Below, piece by piece: positions 8,828 to 23,184 of a DNA stretch of 64,000 nt. The translations under genes and the position numbers were made by a program. Each line of letters opens with the position of its first letter. The first letter of the stretch is position 1. Under the pieces are notes generated by a model. That model saw only the letters and a program-made list of their open reading frames with translations. It did no database searches and had not been told where the DNA came from. The stretch covers positions 1 to 64,000 of the forward strand of contig NZ_BCTQ01000009.1 of NCBI RefSeq assembly GCF_001571365.1. Reading direction: 5' to 3'. Source of the stretch: Achromobacter denitrificans NBRC 15125 (GTDB taxonomy: Bacteria; Pseudomonadota; Gammaproteobacteria; Burkholderiales; Burkholderiaceae_B).

Positions 8828-10009
8828 ATGTCAGATCCCATCGTCATCGTTTCCGTCGCCCGCACGCCCATGGGCGGCATGCTGGGCGCATTGTCCGGCC
8901 TGGCCGCGCACGAACTGGGCTCGGTCGCCATCAAGGCCGCCGTGGAACGCGCGGGCATCAAGCCCGAGCAGGTCGAAGAAGTCATCATGGGCAACGTGCT
9001 GCAGGCAGGCCAGGGCCAGGCCCCGGCGCGCCAGGCGGCGCTGGGCGCCGGCCTGCCGCTGGGCGTCGCTTGCACCACCATCCACAAGGTGTGCGGTTCG
9101 GGCCTGAAGGCCGCCATGTTCGGCCATGACCTGCTGGCCGCGGGCACCGCCAACATCGTCGTCGCCGGCGGCCAGGAGAGCATGAGCAACGCGCCGTACC
9201 TGCTGCTCAAGGGCCGCCAGGGCTACCGCTACGGCCACAACACCGTGTACGACCACATGGCGCTGGACGGCCTGGAAGACGCCTACGACAAGGGCAAGGC
9301 CATGGGCGTGTTCGCCGAGGACTGCGCCGCCAAGTACTCCTTCACCCGCGAGCAGCAGGACGCCTTCTCGCTGGAATCGCTGCGCCGCGCCCGCGCCGCC
9401 TCGGAAGACGGCAGCTTCAAGTGGGAAATCGCCCCCGTGACGGTCGCCGGCCGCAAGGGCGACACGGTGATCGACACCGACGAGGCCCCCACCAAGGCCA
9501 TGCCGGAAAAGATCCCCACGCTCAAGCCCGCGTTCAAGAAGGACGGCACGGTCACCGCCGCCAACTCCTCCTCGATCTCCGACGGCGCCGCCGCGATGGT
9601 GCTGATGCGCGCCTCCACCGCCGAGAAGCTGGGCGTCAAGCCGCTGGCCCGCATCGTGGCCCACAGCCAGCACTCGCAGGAACCCAACTGGTTCACCACC
9701 GCCCCCGTGGGCGCGCTGAAGAACCTGTTCGCCAAGACCGGCTGGAAGGCCGAGGACGTGGACCTCTACGAAATCAACGAAGCCTTCGCGGTGGTCACCA
9801 TGGCCGCCATGGCCGACTTCAAGCTGCCGCATGAAAAGGTCAACGTCCACGGCGGCGCCACCGCCCTGGGCCACCCCATCGGCGCCTCCGGCGCCCGCCT
9901 GATGGCCACCCTGGTCGGCGCGCTGCGCAAGACCGGCGGCAAGCGCGGCGTGGCCACGCTGTGCATCGGCGGCGGCGAAGCCGTGGCGATGGCGATCGAG
10001 ATGATCTGA
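8828..10009 (+). CDS. Acetyl-CoA C-acetyltransferase (thiolase)
   Basis: A 393-aa class II thiolase. The nucleophilic Cys is at residue 89 in HKVCGSGLKA, the catalytic His lies in ALGHPIGASGAR, and the second Cys is in the C-terminal LCIGGGEAVAM. It interconverts two acetyl-CoA with acetoacetyl-CoA, which fits the last step of leucine degradation. It is preceded by a good ribosome binding site (AGGAG, 8817-8821) and follows aceK by 33 bp in the same direction. AtoB or PhaA would be equally fair names; the sequence alone does not separate them. Confidence 0.93.
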   Translation: MSDPIVIVSVARTPMGGMLGALSGLAAHELGSVAIKAAVERAGIKPEQVEEVIMGNVLQAGQGQAPARQAALGAGLPLGVACTTIHKVCGSGLKAAMFGHDLLAAGTANIVVAGGQESMSNAPYLLLKGRQGYRYGHNTVYDHMALDGLEDAYDKGKAMGVFAEDCAAKYSFTREQQDAFSLESLRRARAASEDGSFKWEIAPVTVAGRKGDTVIDTDEAPTKAMPEKIPTLKPAFKKDGTVTAANSSSISDGAAAMVLMRASTAEKLGVKPLARIVAHSQHSQEPNWFTTAPVGALKNLFAKTGWKAEDVDLYEINEAFAVVTMAAMADFKLPHEKVNVHGGATALGHPIGASGARLMATLVGALRKTGGKRGVATLCIGGGEAVAMAIEMI

Positions 10010-10012
10010 CCC

Positions 10013-10193
10013 GTAGGATGGGTGTAGCGCGCGAAATCCGACAAAAGAACCCAAACCCGGATCGCGCGCAACCCATCGAGCAACGCCCCGCATTCTTTCG
10101 AGTTCCGGTTTAAGCACAACGACCGTTCGATGGGTTACGCGCGATGAGCATCAGGTTTCCTGCCTGCAGTCTCTCGCGCTCCACCCATCCTAC
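10013..10193. repeat. Nested inverted-repeat element
   Basis: The ends are perfect 11-bp inverted repeats, GTAGGATGGGT at 10013-10023 and ACCCATCCTAC at 10183-10193. Inside is a second pair of 16 bp with one mismatch at 10063-10078 and 10128-10143 (CGATGGGTTACGCGCG and its complement). It fills the gap between the thiolase and carboxylase genes. It looks like a small dispersed palindromic element or MITE, not a gene; the frame that runs through it adds 30 unlikely residues to the next gene. Confidence 0.55.
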
Positions 10194-10233
10194 GCGCCTA
10201 CAAATCTCCAACAAGCAGGACGGGTGGAACCCC

Positions 10234-11841
10234 ATGCCCATCATCGAATCCCGCATCAATACGCGGTCGCAGGACTACACCGACAATGCGCAGGCCATGC
10301 AGGCGCAGCTCGACGATCTGAACCAGAAGCTGGCGCAGACGGCGCTGGGCGGCAGCGAAGCCGCGCGCGCCAAGCACGTGGCGCGCGGCAAGCTGCTGCC
10401 GCGCGAGCGCGTCGAACACCTGATCGACCCGGGCACGCCCTTCCTGGAACTGTCACCGATGGCGGCCCATGGCATGTATGGCGGCGAAGCCCCCGGCGCC
10501 GGCGTCATCACCGGCATCGGGCGCGTGGCGGGCACGGAGTGCGTGATCGTCTGCAATGACGCCACCGTCAAGGGCGGCACCTACTATCCGATGACGGTCA
10601 AGAAGCACCTGCGCGCGCAAGAGATCGCCGCGCAGAACCACCTGCCCTGCGTCTACCTGGTGGATTCGGGCGGCGCCAACCTGCCGCAGCAGGACGAGGT
10701 CTTCCCCGACCGCGAGCACTTCGGCCGCATCTTCTACAACCAGGCGCAGATGTCCTCGCAGGGCATCTCGCAGATCGCCGTGGTGATGGGCTCCTGCACC
10801 GCCGGCGGCGCCTACGTGCCCGCCATGAGCGACGAGTCCATCATCGTCAAGAACCAGGGCACCATCTTCCTGGGCGGCCCGCCCTTGGTGAAGGCCGCCA
10901 CGGGCGAGGAAGTCAGCGCCGAGGACCTGGGCGGCGGCGACGTGCACACCCGCCTGTCCGGCGTGGCGGACCACCTGGCCGCCAACGACATGCACGCGCT
11001 GCAGCTGGCGCGCAACGCGGTCGCGCGCCTGAACCGCAAGAAGCCGCAGCCGCTGGCCACCGTGCCGGTGCGCGAACCGCGCTACGCCCCCAGCGAACTG
11101 AACGGCATCATTCCCGCCGACACCCGCAAGCCCTACGACGTGCGCGAAGTCATCGCGCGCATCGTGGACGGCTCCGAATTCGACGAATTCAAGGCGCGCT
11201 TCGGCCCCACGCTGGTGACCGGCTTCGCCCACATCCACGGCATGCCCGTGGGCATCGTCGCCAACAACGGCATCCTGTTCTCGGAGTCCGCGCAGAAGGG
11301 CGCGCACTTCATCGAACTCTGCGCCCAGCGCAAGATCCCGCTGGTCTTCCTGCAGAACATCACCGGCTTCATGGTGGGCCGCAAGTACGAAAACGAAGGC
11401 ATCGCCCGCCACGGCGCCAAGATGGTGACGGCGGTGGCCACGGCCGCGGTGCCGAAGTTCACCGTGCTGATCGGCGGCTCGTTCGGCGCCGGCAACTACG
11501 GCATGTGCGGCCGCGCCTATTCCCCGCGCATGCTGTTCATGTGGCCCAACGCGCGCATTTCCGTCATGGGCGGCGAGCAGGCGGCCAGCGTGCTGGCCAC
11601 CGTCAAGCGCGACGGCATCGAAGCCCGCGGCGGCCAGTGGTCGGCGGACGAAGAGGCCGCGTTCAAGGCGCCCATCCGCGAACAGTACGAACACGAAGGC
11701 CATCCCTACTACGCCACGGCGCGCCTGTGGGACGACGGCATCATCGCGCCGTCCGACACGCGCCGCGTGCTGGGCCTGGCGCTGTCGGCCGCGCTGAACG
11801 CGCCCATCGAAGACACCAAGTTCGGTGTGTTCCGGATGTAG
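10234..11841 (+). CDS. liuB: Methylcrotonyl-CoA carboxylase carboxyltransferase (beta) subunit
   Basis: A 535-aa biotin-dependent carboxyltransferase that moves CO2 from carboxybiotin to 3-methylcrotonyl-CoA. The N- and C-terminal crotonase-like halves are both present. The first has [19 protein letters not shown] and [16 protein letters not shown], and the second has [14 protein letters not shown] and [19 protein letters not shown], typical of MCC beta. The start at ATG 10234 was chosen because upstream residues are encoded by the repeat element. It is followed by the alpha subunit. Geranyl-CoA carboxylase is the main alternative, but the isovaleryl-CoA dehydrogenase context favours MCC. Confidence 0.92.
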   Translation: MPIIESRINTRSQDYTDNAQAMQAQLDDLNQKLAQTALGGSEAARAKHVARGKLLPRERVEHLIDPGTPFLELSPMAAHGMYGGEAPGAGVITGIGRVAGTECVIVCNDATVKGGTYYPMTVKKHLRAQEIAAQNHLPCVYLVDSGGANLPQQDEVFPDREHFGRIFYNQAQMSSQGISQIAVVMGSCTAGGAYVPAMSDESIIVKNQGTIFLGGPPLVKAATGEEVSAEDLGGGDVHTRLSGVADHLAANDMHALQLARNAVARLNRKKPQPLATVPVREPRYAPSELNGIIPADTRKPYDVREVIARIVDGSEFDEFKARFGPTLVTGFAHIHGMPVGIVANNGILFSESAQKGAHFIELCAQRKIPLVFLQNITGFMVGRKYENEGIARHGAKMVTAVATAAVPKFTVLIGGSFGAGNYGMCGRAYSPRMLFMWPNARISVMGGEQAASVLATVKRDGIEARGGQWSADEEAAFKAPIREQYEHEGHPYYATARLWDDGIIAPSDTRRVLGLALSAALNAPIEDTKFGVFRM

Positions 11842-11897
11842 GCCGGCGCAGCCGCCCACACCGCAGCCCAAGAATAATTTCAGCCTGGATGACATCC

Positions 11898-13910
<2,013 letters not shown>

Positions 13911-13952
13911 CCCGGCACCTCTCGCGCGCGGCGTCGCCTTGCGCCGCTGGAA

Positions 13953-13986
13953 TGGATCGGGGTGGCCTGCGGGCCGCCCCGATCCA
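13953..13986 (+). terminator. Strong hairpin after the carboxylase operon
   Basis: TGGATCGGGGTGGCC and GGCCGCCCCGATCCA form a 15-bp stem with one G-U pair and a TGCG loop. It is followed only by ATTTG, so it is either a weak intrinsic terminator or an RNA 3-prime stabiliser. It sits 43 bp after the liuD stop. Confidence 0.6.
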
Positions 13987-13997
13987 TTTGCGCGCCA

Positions 13998-14017
13998 CGC
14001 ATACGCTTATTTATGCG
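13998..14017. promoter_or_regulatory. Dyad upstream of the UGSC operon
   Basis: CGCATA-N8-TATGCG lies about 100 bp before the first gene of the operon, in AT-rich DNA. The word ATTTATGCG also occurs, on the other strand, about 70 bp upstream of the LysR gene that ends the cluster. A LysR binding site is a reasonable guess only. Confidence 0.35.
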
Positions 14018-14117
14018 TTTTTCGCAATCATTTATCGTAATAGATTGTTCTTGTTATAAATAGCGCGCGACTCCTATGCTCTTCGCAACGTCATCCGACA
14101 GCAACGAGGAGATTCCG

Positions 14118-15233
14118 ATGAGCGCGGTTCTGCAGACTAACGCGTCGCCGACAGGCATGGTTCCGGCCGGCGTGGACCTGGTGGAGTACTACTACGAGCG
14201 GGGCTTCACCGACGGCCTGCCGGTGGTGCCGCCGACGCGGCAGAAGATCGACGAGATCGTGGAACGGCTGGGCGGAGACGCCGGCTTCGTGGAGGCCCGC
14301 GTGGCGCCGCGCTGGGGCGAACTGACCCGCGAGGTCCTGGCCATCAACATGGTGATGGCCGGCTGCAAGCCCGAATACGCGCCGGTGGTGCTGGCGGGCG
14401 TAAAGGCCATTACCGACCAGGCCTTCAATCTCAACGGCGTGCAAGCGACCACGCACGTGGCCTCGCCCCTGCTGGTGGTCAACGGGCCGATCGCCCGGGA
14501 GATCGGCATGAACGGCGGCGTCAACGCCTTCGGTTCGGGCAACCGCGCCAACGCCACCATCGGCCGGGCGCTGCGCCTGATCATGCTGAACGTGGGCGGC
14601 GGCTGGCCCGGGGACCTGGACAAGAGCACGCTGGGGCATCCCGGCAAGTACACCTACTGCGTCTGCGAAAACGAGCTGCAAAGCCCCCTGGCGCCGTACC
14701 ACGTGGAGCACGGCTACAAACCCGAGGACTCGACCGTCTTCGCGATGGCCGCCGAAGCGCCGCACAGCGTGACCAACCACATTTCGAACGACCCCGAGGG
14801 CATCCTCGACACCATGTGCTCCGCCATGAGCACCATCGCGTCCAACAGCGCCGTGCTGGGCGGCCATATCGCCGTGGTGCTGGGCCTGGAGCATGCCGAG
14901 ACCATCGGCAAGCACGGCTGGTCGCGCGCCGACGTGCGCAACTACCTGTACGCCAACCACGGCAACCGCTTCATCGACCTGGCCTACGGCCATCGCTACG
15001 GCAAGGTCTACAACCGCAACCTGCCCAAGTATTACAAGCGCGAGGACGACACCCGCATCCCCATCGTGCACAGCCCCGACCACATCCATCTGTTCGTGAT
15101 GGGCGGCGAGGCCGGCCGCTTTTCCGTGCTGATCCCGGGCTGGGGGCACATGAGCACGCCGGTGCTGCGCGCGGTCGACGGCGCCAGCGCCGCCGGAGCC
15201 GGCGATTGCACGAGCGGCGCCTGCGCCATTTGA
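14118..15233 (+). CDS. UGSC-operon protein of unknown function
   Basis: A 371-aa protein not assigned to a named enzyme family here. It has no signal peptide or membrane helix. Conserved-looking, Gly/Asn-rich stretches are GMNGGVNAFGSGNRANATIG (about 132-151) and VPPTRQKIDEIVERLGG near the N-terminus. There are several His/Tyr-rich parts (HSPDHIHLFV), and the C-terminus ends in a CTSGAC motif (two Cys four apart). The terminal dithiol, together with the UGSC protein and TrxB-like reductase in the same operon, suggests a redox-active partner. The ATG at 14118 has a GAGGAG site at 14106-14111. The function is unknown. Confidence 0.8.
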   Translation: MSAVLQTNASPTGMVPAGVDLVEYYYERGFTDGLPVVPPTRQKIDEIVERLGGDAGFVEARVAPRWGELTREVLAINMVMAGCKPEYAPVVLAGVKAITDQAFNLNGVQATTHVASPLLVVNGPIAREIGMNGGVNAFGSGNRANATIGRALRLIMLNVGGGWPGDLDKSTLGHPGKYTYCVCENELQSPLAPYHVEHGYKPEDSTVFAMAAEAPHSVTNHISNDPEGILDTMCSAMSTIASNSAVLGGHIAVVLGLEHAETIGKHGWSRADVRNYLYANHGNRFIDLAYGHRYGKVYNRNLPKYYKREDDTRIPIVHSPDHIHLFVMGGEAGRFSVLIPGWGHMSTPVLRAVDGASAAGAGDCTSGACAI

Positions 15234-15266
15234 GGCGTCGCGGACACGACAACCAGGAGCAATGAC

Positions 15267-15845
15267 ATGCAGATGAACAACGGTGAAAAAGTCGCGGTGT
15301 TCGACCCGCGCGGCGCGCTGCGCTTCGAGGACACGCCGGTATCGGCGCGCAAGAAAACCCTGGCCGGGCTGCGGCTGGGCATCCTCGACAACTCCAAGTG
15401 GAACGCCAACAAGCTGCTGCGCGGCGCGGCGGCCGCGTTGGGCGAAGACATCGCATTCGCCCAGGTCAACTACTACGTCAAGCACAGCTTCTCCAAGGAC
15501 GCCGCGCCCGACCTCATCGAGCGCATCGCGGCCGAAAACGACATCGTGCTGACCGCCATCGGCGACTGCGGCTCGTGCTGCTCGGCCTGCGTGCGCGACT
15601 CGATCGCGTTGGAACGATTGGGCGTGCCCAGCGCCGTCATCATCACCACCGAATTCGCGCGCGAAACCGAACTGACCCGGCAGGCCATCGGCATGAAAGC
15701 GCTGGAGCCCGTCGTGATCGCGCATCCGGTCAGCTCCATCACGGCCGAGGAAGTGGCGCAGCGCGTCGCCCAGATCAAGGAGCAGGCGCAGCAGGTGTGG
15801 CTGGGCACCAAGGCGCCGCTGCAGGTGCGCGTGGAACTGCAATAG
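15267..15845 (+). CDS. UGSC family protein (cysteine form)
   Basis: A 192-aa protein with the hallmark segment GDCGSCCSACVRD: Cys at 101, 104, 105 and 108. In the UGSC family, first described from marine metagenomes, the first position of this motif can be selenocysteine. Here it is an ordinary TGC codon. The N-terminus VAVFDPRG and the segment RLGILDNSKWNANKLL also look conserved. The fold after the Cys motif (SAVIITTEFA) suggests an alpha/beta reductase-like domain. A ribosome binding site AGGAG (15254-15258) supports the start. It is probably a redox or reductive-cleavage enzyme acting with its operon partners; the substrate is unknown. Confidence 0.82.
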   Translation: MQMNNGEKVAVFDPRGALRFEDTPVSARKKTLAGLRLGILDNSKWNANKLLRGAAAALGEDIAFAQVNYYVKHSFSKDAAPDLIERIAAENDIVLTAIGDCGSCCSACVRDSIALERLGVPSAVIITTEFARETELTRQAIGMKALEPVVIAHPVSSITAEEVAQRVAQIKEQAQQVWLGTKAPLQVRVELQ

Positions 15846-15903
15846 CGGCCGCATGGCGTCGCGACGGCGCGCCATGCGGCGCGCCGACACGGGGAGGGGA
15901 ACG

Positions 15904-19154
<3,251 letters not shown>

Positions 19155-19235
19155 CCGGCTGCGCGCGCATTTCCGACGGGCCTGGGCCTCGGCGCCGCTC
19201 CGGCGGCCGATGACGCCTGAAAAAAAAGAGAACGG

Positions 19236-20183
19236 TCAGGCCCCGTCGCGCCGCCCGCGGCGACCGCGCGCGACGGGAACGGCTTGCACCCAGTCGCTGC
19301 GCAACTGCGCCAGGAAGCCGCTGCTGCTGGGCGTCAGGCCGCGCTCCTTGAGATACACCACGCCGATGGCCTGGCTGAGCGCCGGCCGGGTCAGCGGCCG
19401 CGCCACCAGGTCCGCGCTCAACGCGGCCGGCACCGCGCCGCCGGGAACGATGGCGATCCCCACGCCCGCCCATACGCATTGCATCACCGTCGCGAACTGG
19501 CTCACGGTGACCGCGTGCCGCAACGGCACGCCGGCGATCGAGGCGTGGCTATCGATCAGGCGCCGCGTCTGCGCCTCCCGGGGCAGCGAAACCAGCGCGT
19601 ACGGCGCCAGCTGCTCCAGCGTCAAACCCGCCTGCGTGGATAGCGGATGCTTGCGCGGCATCACCACATGGAAGACCTCGCGGCCCAGCGACACGACCGA
19701 GAATTCGCCCGGCACCTCGTCAATGTAGGTAATCCCCATGTCGGCCACGCCGCTGCGCACGTCGTCCAGCACCGTGCCATGCACGCCTTCGCGGATCTGC
19801 AGTTCGATGCGGGGCCGCGATTCCCGGTACCGGGCCACGATGCCCGGCAGCTGCGTATAGGCCACCGACATCACCGCGGACACGATGCTGCGGCCGCGCT
19901 GCTCATCGGAGATCTCGCGCATGTTCTCGAACGAAATGCGCAGGTCCGACAGCACGCGGTTCGCCAGCGACACGAACTCCTGGCCCGCCGCCGTGGTCTC
20001 GACGCGCCGCGTGGAACGATGGAACAGTTCCACGCCCAGGGCCTTTTCCACGCGCTGCACCGTGCGCGTCAGCGCGGGCTGCGAGATGTTCATCGTCAAG
20101 GCCGCGGCCACGAAGCTGCCGCATTCGGCGACCATGCAGATCGCCTGCAGCTCGCGGGAACTGAGATCGGGAAGGGTGGCCAT
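19236..20183 (-). CDS. LysR family transcriptional regulator
   Basis: A 315-aa LysR regulator with the N-terminal winged helix-turn-helix at about residues 7-66 (FVAAALTMNISQPALTRTVQ) and a C-terminal periplasmic-binding-protein-like effector domain. It is convergent with the UGSC operon and divergent from an MFS transporter gene. Its likely target is the UGSC operon, because LysR proteins often regulate adjacent catabolic genes, but it could also control the MFS gene. Its own upstream region holds the word CGCATAAAT, which matches the dyad before the operon. Confidence 0.88.
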   Translation of the reverse strand: MATLPDLSSRELQAICMVAECGSFVAAALTMNISQPALTRTVQRVEKALGVELFHRSTRRVETTAAGQEFVSLANRVLSDLRISFENMREISDEQRGRSIVSAVMSVAYTQLPGIVARYRESRPRIELQIREGVHGTVLDDVRSGVADMGITYIDEVPGEFSVVSLGREVFHVVMPRKHPLSTQAGLTLEQLAPYALVSLPREAQTRRLIDSHASIAGVPLRHAVTVSQFATVMQCVWAGVGIAIVPGGAVPAALSADLVARPLTRPALSQAIGVVYLKERGLTPSSSGFLAQLRSDWVQAVPVARGRRGRRDGA

Positions 20184-20358
20184 GGCGGATATGCCCCTCG
20201 AAGGCGCTAATGCGGAAAACGAAAATATATACGCCTGCCCAGCATTTCGCGCATAAATGAAAACCCCGGCGCTCGGACCCTCTTAGTTTCCCGTCAGCGA
20301 ATTGTCCCTAGAATGCCGGTTCCGGCGCCTGCCGCGCGCCCCGCCCGTCCACCCCTCC

Positions 20359-21579
20359 ATGCCCGCCCCCGACTCCCCCAGTCCGCTTTCCCGCCCCGCC
20401 TTCCTGCATTTCCTGTGCGCCCGCGTGGGCGCTTCGCTGGCCTTCCAGATCGTCTCGGTGGCGGTGGGCTGGCAGGTCTACGAACTGTCCGGCAGCGCGC
20501 TGGACCTGGGCCTGATCGGGCTGGCGCAGTTCCTGCCCATGGCCGTGCTGACGCTGGTGGTGGGCCACGTGGCCGACCGCTACGACCGCCGCCGGATCGT
20601 GGCCATCTGCATGGCCATCGAGGCCCTCGCGACGCTGACGCTGGCCCTGGCCGCGCTGCACGGCCTGGGCGGGCGGCCGCTGATCTACGTCACGCTCATC
20701 GTCATGAGCTCGGCGCGCGCCTTCGAGGCGCCCACGCTCACCACCCTGATTCCCGCCATCGTGCCGCGCGCCTGGCTGCCGCGCGCCACCGCGCTGTCGT
20801 CCTCGGGCGGGCAGATCGCGCAGATCGCCGGGCCCGCGCTGGGCGGCGTCGGCTACGGCCTGGGCGCGGGCTGGATCTACTGCGTGGCCGCCGCGCTGTA
20901 CCTGACGGCCTTCGCCTCCATCGCCAGCATGGCCGTGGACCGCGCGCCCCCGCGCAAGGAGCCCACCACCTGGCGCACGCTGTTCGCGGGCATCACCTTC
21001 ATCTTCCAGCGCCGCCTGCTGCTGGGCACGCTGTCGCTGGACCTGTTCGCCGTGCTGCTGGGCGGGGCCACGGCGCTGCTGCCCATCTTCGCCAAGGACA
21101 TCCTGCAGGCCGGTCCCTGGGCGCTGGGCGCGCTGCGCGCCGCCCCCGCCTGCGGCGCGATGCTCATGTCCCTGACGCTGGCCCGGCTGACCCTGGGCGA
21201 GCACGTGGGACGGCTGCTGTTCGGCGCGCTGCTGCTCTTCGGCGTGGCCACCACGGTGTTCGGCCTGTCCACCTCGATCCCGCTGTCGGTAGCCGCGCTG
21301 GTGGTGCTGGGCGCGGCCGATGCCATCAGCGTGGTGGTGCGGTCCTCGCTGGTGCAGCTGAATACGCCCGACCATATGCTGGGCCGAGTCAGCGCGGTGA
21401 ACACGCTGTTCGTCAGCGCTTCCAACCAGCTCGGCGAATTCGAGTCCGGCATGCTGGCCGCGCTGGTCGGCGCCGTGCCGGCCGTGGTGATCGGCGGCGT
21501 GGGCACCGTGGCGGTGGCGGGGCTGTGGATGTGGTGGTTCCCGGAACTGCGCAAGCTGCGCTCATTGACCCCGGCCTGA
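20359..21579 (+). CDS. MFS transporter, EntS-like
   Basis: A 406-aa major facilitator protein with about 12 hydrophobic segments. The motif A-like loop between helices 2 and 3 is seen as GHVADRYDRRRIV, and the length fits the EntS/enterobactin exporter-like group (MFS_3). Family members export siderophores or drugs; no siderophore genes are near, so the substrate is open. The start at ATG 20359 was chosen over an upstream TTG. It is divergent from the LysR gene and convergent with the next MFS gene. Confidence 0.86.
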   Translation: MPAPDSPSPLSRPAFLHFLCARVGASLAFQIVSVAVGWQVYELSGSALDLGLIGLAQFLPMAVLTLVVGHVADRYDRRRIVAICMAIEALATLTLALAALHGLGGRPLIYVTLIVMSSARAFEAPTLTTLIPAIVPRAWLPRATALSSSGGQIAQIAGPALGGVGYGLGAGWIYCVAAALYLTAFASIASMAVDRAPPRKEPTTWRTLFAGITFIFQRRLLLGTLSLDLFAVLLGGATALLPIFAKDILQAGPWALGALRAAPACGAMLMSLTLARLTLGEHVGRLLFGALLLFGVATTVFGLSTSIPLSVAALVVLGAADAISVVVRSSLVQLNTPDHMLGRVSAVNTLFVSASNQLGEFESGMLAALVGAVPAVVIGGVGTVAVAGLWMWWFPELRKLRSLTPA

Positions 21580-21587
21580 CCCGGCCG

Positions 21588-21622
21588 CGCCTCGCCGGAC
21601 GAGAGGACGGCCGGGCGAGGCG
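21588..21622. terminator. Hairpin between convergent MFS genes
   Basis: CGCCTCGCC at 21588-21596 pairs with GGCGAGGCG at 21614-21622. It lies between two convergent genes and may act in both directions, though U tracts are missing. Confidence 0.4.
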
Positions 21623-21628
21623 GGCGGG

Positions 21629-23095
21629 TCAGTCGCCCGCCGGCGCCGGGCGCGCCGCCGGCACGGCGCCGGCGTCCGCCGCCTTGGCCGTCAACCGCGC
21701 GAACAGCAGGAAGCTGGCGGCCACTGCGGCCAGGTTGTAGAGCGTGGCCCACGCCAGCGCATGGCCGTAGTGCTGCGCCTGCGCCACGCCCGGCAGATCG
21801 GGCGAGCCGATGGCCGAGAACAGCACCACGCCCACCACGGCCACGCCGACGGTGGTGCCGGTCAGCTGCATGGTGGACGAGATCCCCGAACCCATGCCCG
21901 CATCCTCCGCGCGCACCGCCCCCAGCACCGCGTTGAACGCCAGGGGGATCACCATGCCCTGGCCCGCGCCGTTGAGCACCAGCGCCGCCACGATCAGCGA
22001 CAGATTGGAGGCGTCCACGATCGCGCCGGCCGCCGACAGCGCGATGCCGGCGCCGAATACCACCACGCCCAGCAGCAGCGCGCGGCGGCCCAGTTTCTCC
22101 GCCAGGCGCGGGCCGCAGACCGACGCCGCGAAGAACGCGACCGCCGACGGCGTGAACACCGCGCCCGCGGCGAACGGGCTCAGTTCCAGGCCGAACTGCA
22201 GCAGCATGGTCAGCGACAGGAAGAAAGAACTGATGGCCGAGAAGAACAGGAACACCGCGCCGATGCCCGTGACGAAGCGGCGATTGGCGAACAGCGCCAT
22301 CTCGATCAACGGCACCCCGCCGCGCCGCGACAGCCCGCGCTCGTAGCGCACGAAGGCGGCCAGCACCGGCACCGCGGCCACCGGACCGGCGTAAGACCAC
22401 CAGGGCCAGCCATGATCATGCCCCAGCATGATGGGCACCAGCAGCAGGAACAGGCCCAGCGCCGCGAGCACCGCGCCCACGATGTCGAGCCGGCTCGCCA
22501 CCGGGGCGCGGGTTTCGCGGATGCAGAGCCGGGCGGCCAGCATCGCGGCCAGCCCCAGGGGCAGGTTGATCAGGAAGATGGTGCGCCAGCCCAGGCCGGC
22601 GTAGTCCTGCTCGATCAGGTAGCCGCCCGCAAGCTGCGAGATGGTCGCCGCCACGCCCTGCACCGCGCCCATCGCCCCGAAGGCCCGCGCGCGGCTGGCG
22701 CCATCGAACATGACGCGGATGGAGGCCAGCACCTGCGGCATCAGCATGGCCGCGGCGGCCCCCTGGATCACGCGCCCGCCAATTAGAATCCCGGGACCGG
22801 GGGCCAGCCCGCAGATCAGCGACGACGCCGTGAACAGCCCCATGCCCCACAGGAAGATCCGACGGCGGCCGAAGAGATCGCCCAGCCGGGCGCCGGTGAT
22901 CAGCAGCACGGCCAGCGCGGCGTTGTAGGCGACGATCACCAGGTGGACCTGCGAGAAACTGGCGTCCAGCCCCGTCTGCAGGCTCGGCAGGGCGACATTG
23001 ACGATGAAGAGGTCGAGAATGATGAGGAAATTCGCCGAAAGCAGCGCGGCCAGGGCGAACCAGCGGCCGGAGCCGGCGGAAGAGGTGTCGGTCAT
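21629..23095 (-). CDS. MFS transporter, DHA2 (EmrB/QacA) type
   Basis: A 488-aa drug:proton antiporter with about 14 hydrophobic segments. The motif A loop is seen as GARLGDLFGRRRIF, and motif C-like GPGILIGGRVIQGAAAAMLMP follows, both typical of DHA2 exporters. It is inner-membrane. It is divergent from the TetR gene with a perfect dyad between, so it is very likely repressed by that TetR and induced by its ligand. The substrate is unknown. Confidence 0.9.
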   Translation of the reverse strand: MTDTSSAGSGRWFALAALLSANFLIILDLFIVNVALPSLQTGLDASFSQVHLVIVAYNAALAVLLITGARLGDLFGRRRIFLWGMGLFTASSLICGLAPGPGILIGGRVIQGAAAAMLMPQVLASIRVMFDGASRARAFGAMGAVQGVAATISQLAGGYLIEQDYAGLGWRTIFLINLPLGLAAMLAARLCIRETRAPVASRLDIVGAVLAALGLFLLLVPIMLGHDHGWPWWSYAGPVAAVPVLAAFVRYERGLSRRGGVPLIEMALFANRRFVTGIGAVFLFFSAISSFFLSLTMLLQFGLELSPFAAGAVFTPSAVAFFAASVCGPRLAEKLGRRALLLGVVVFGAGIALSAAGAIVDASNLSLIVAALVLNGAGQGMVIPLAFNAVLGAVRAEDAGMGSGISSTMQLTGTTVGVAVVGVVLFSAIGSPDLPGVAQAQHYGHALAWATLYNLAAVAASFLLFARLTAKAADAGAVPAARPAPAGD

Positions 23096-23121
23096 AACAT
23101 CGGCCAGAAAGAGGGGATGAA

Positions 23122-23147
23122 TTAATATACGTACGATCGTATATTAA
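23122..23147. promoter_or_regulatory. TetR operator
   Basis: TTAATATACG and CGTATATTAA form perfect 10-bp arms around a TACGAT spacer. It lies between the divergent MFS (start 23095) and TetR (start 23185) genes, 26 bp upstream of the MFS start codon. AT-rich and symmetric, it is a good candidate for the TetR binding site. Confidence 0.75.
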
Positions 23148-23184
23148 ATTGAAGAATCGCATGCTGACAAGCAAGGACGGACTC

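Noticed and set aside
15541..15600. Selenocysteine codon in the UGSC gene
   Set aside because: All codons of the motif are TGC or TCG/GGC; there is no in-frame TGA, so no selenoprotein machinery is needed.
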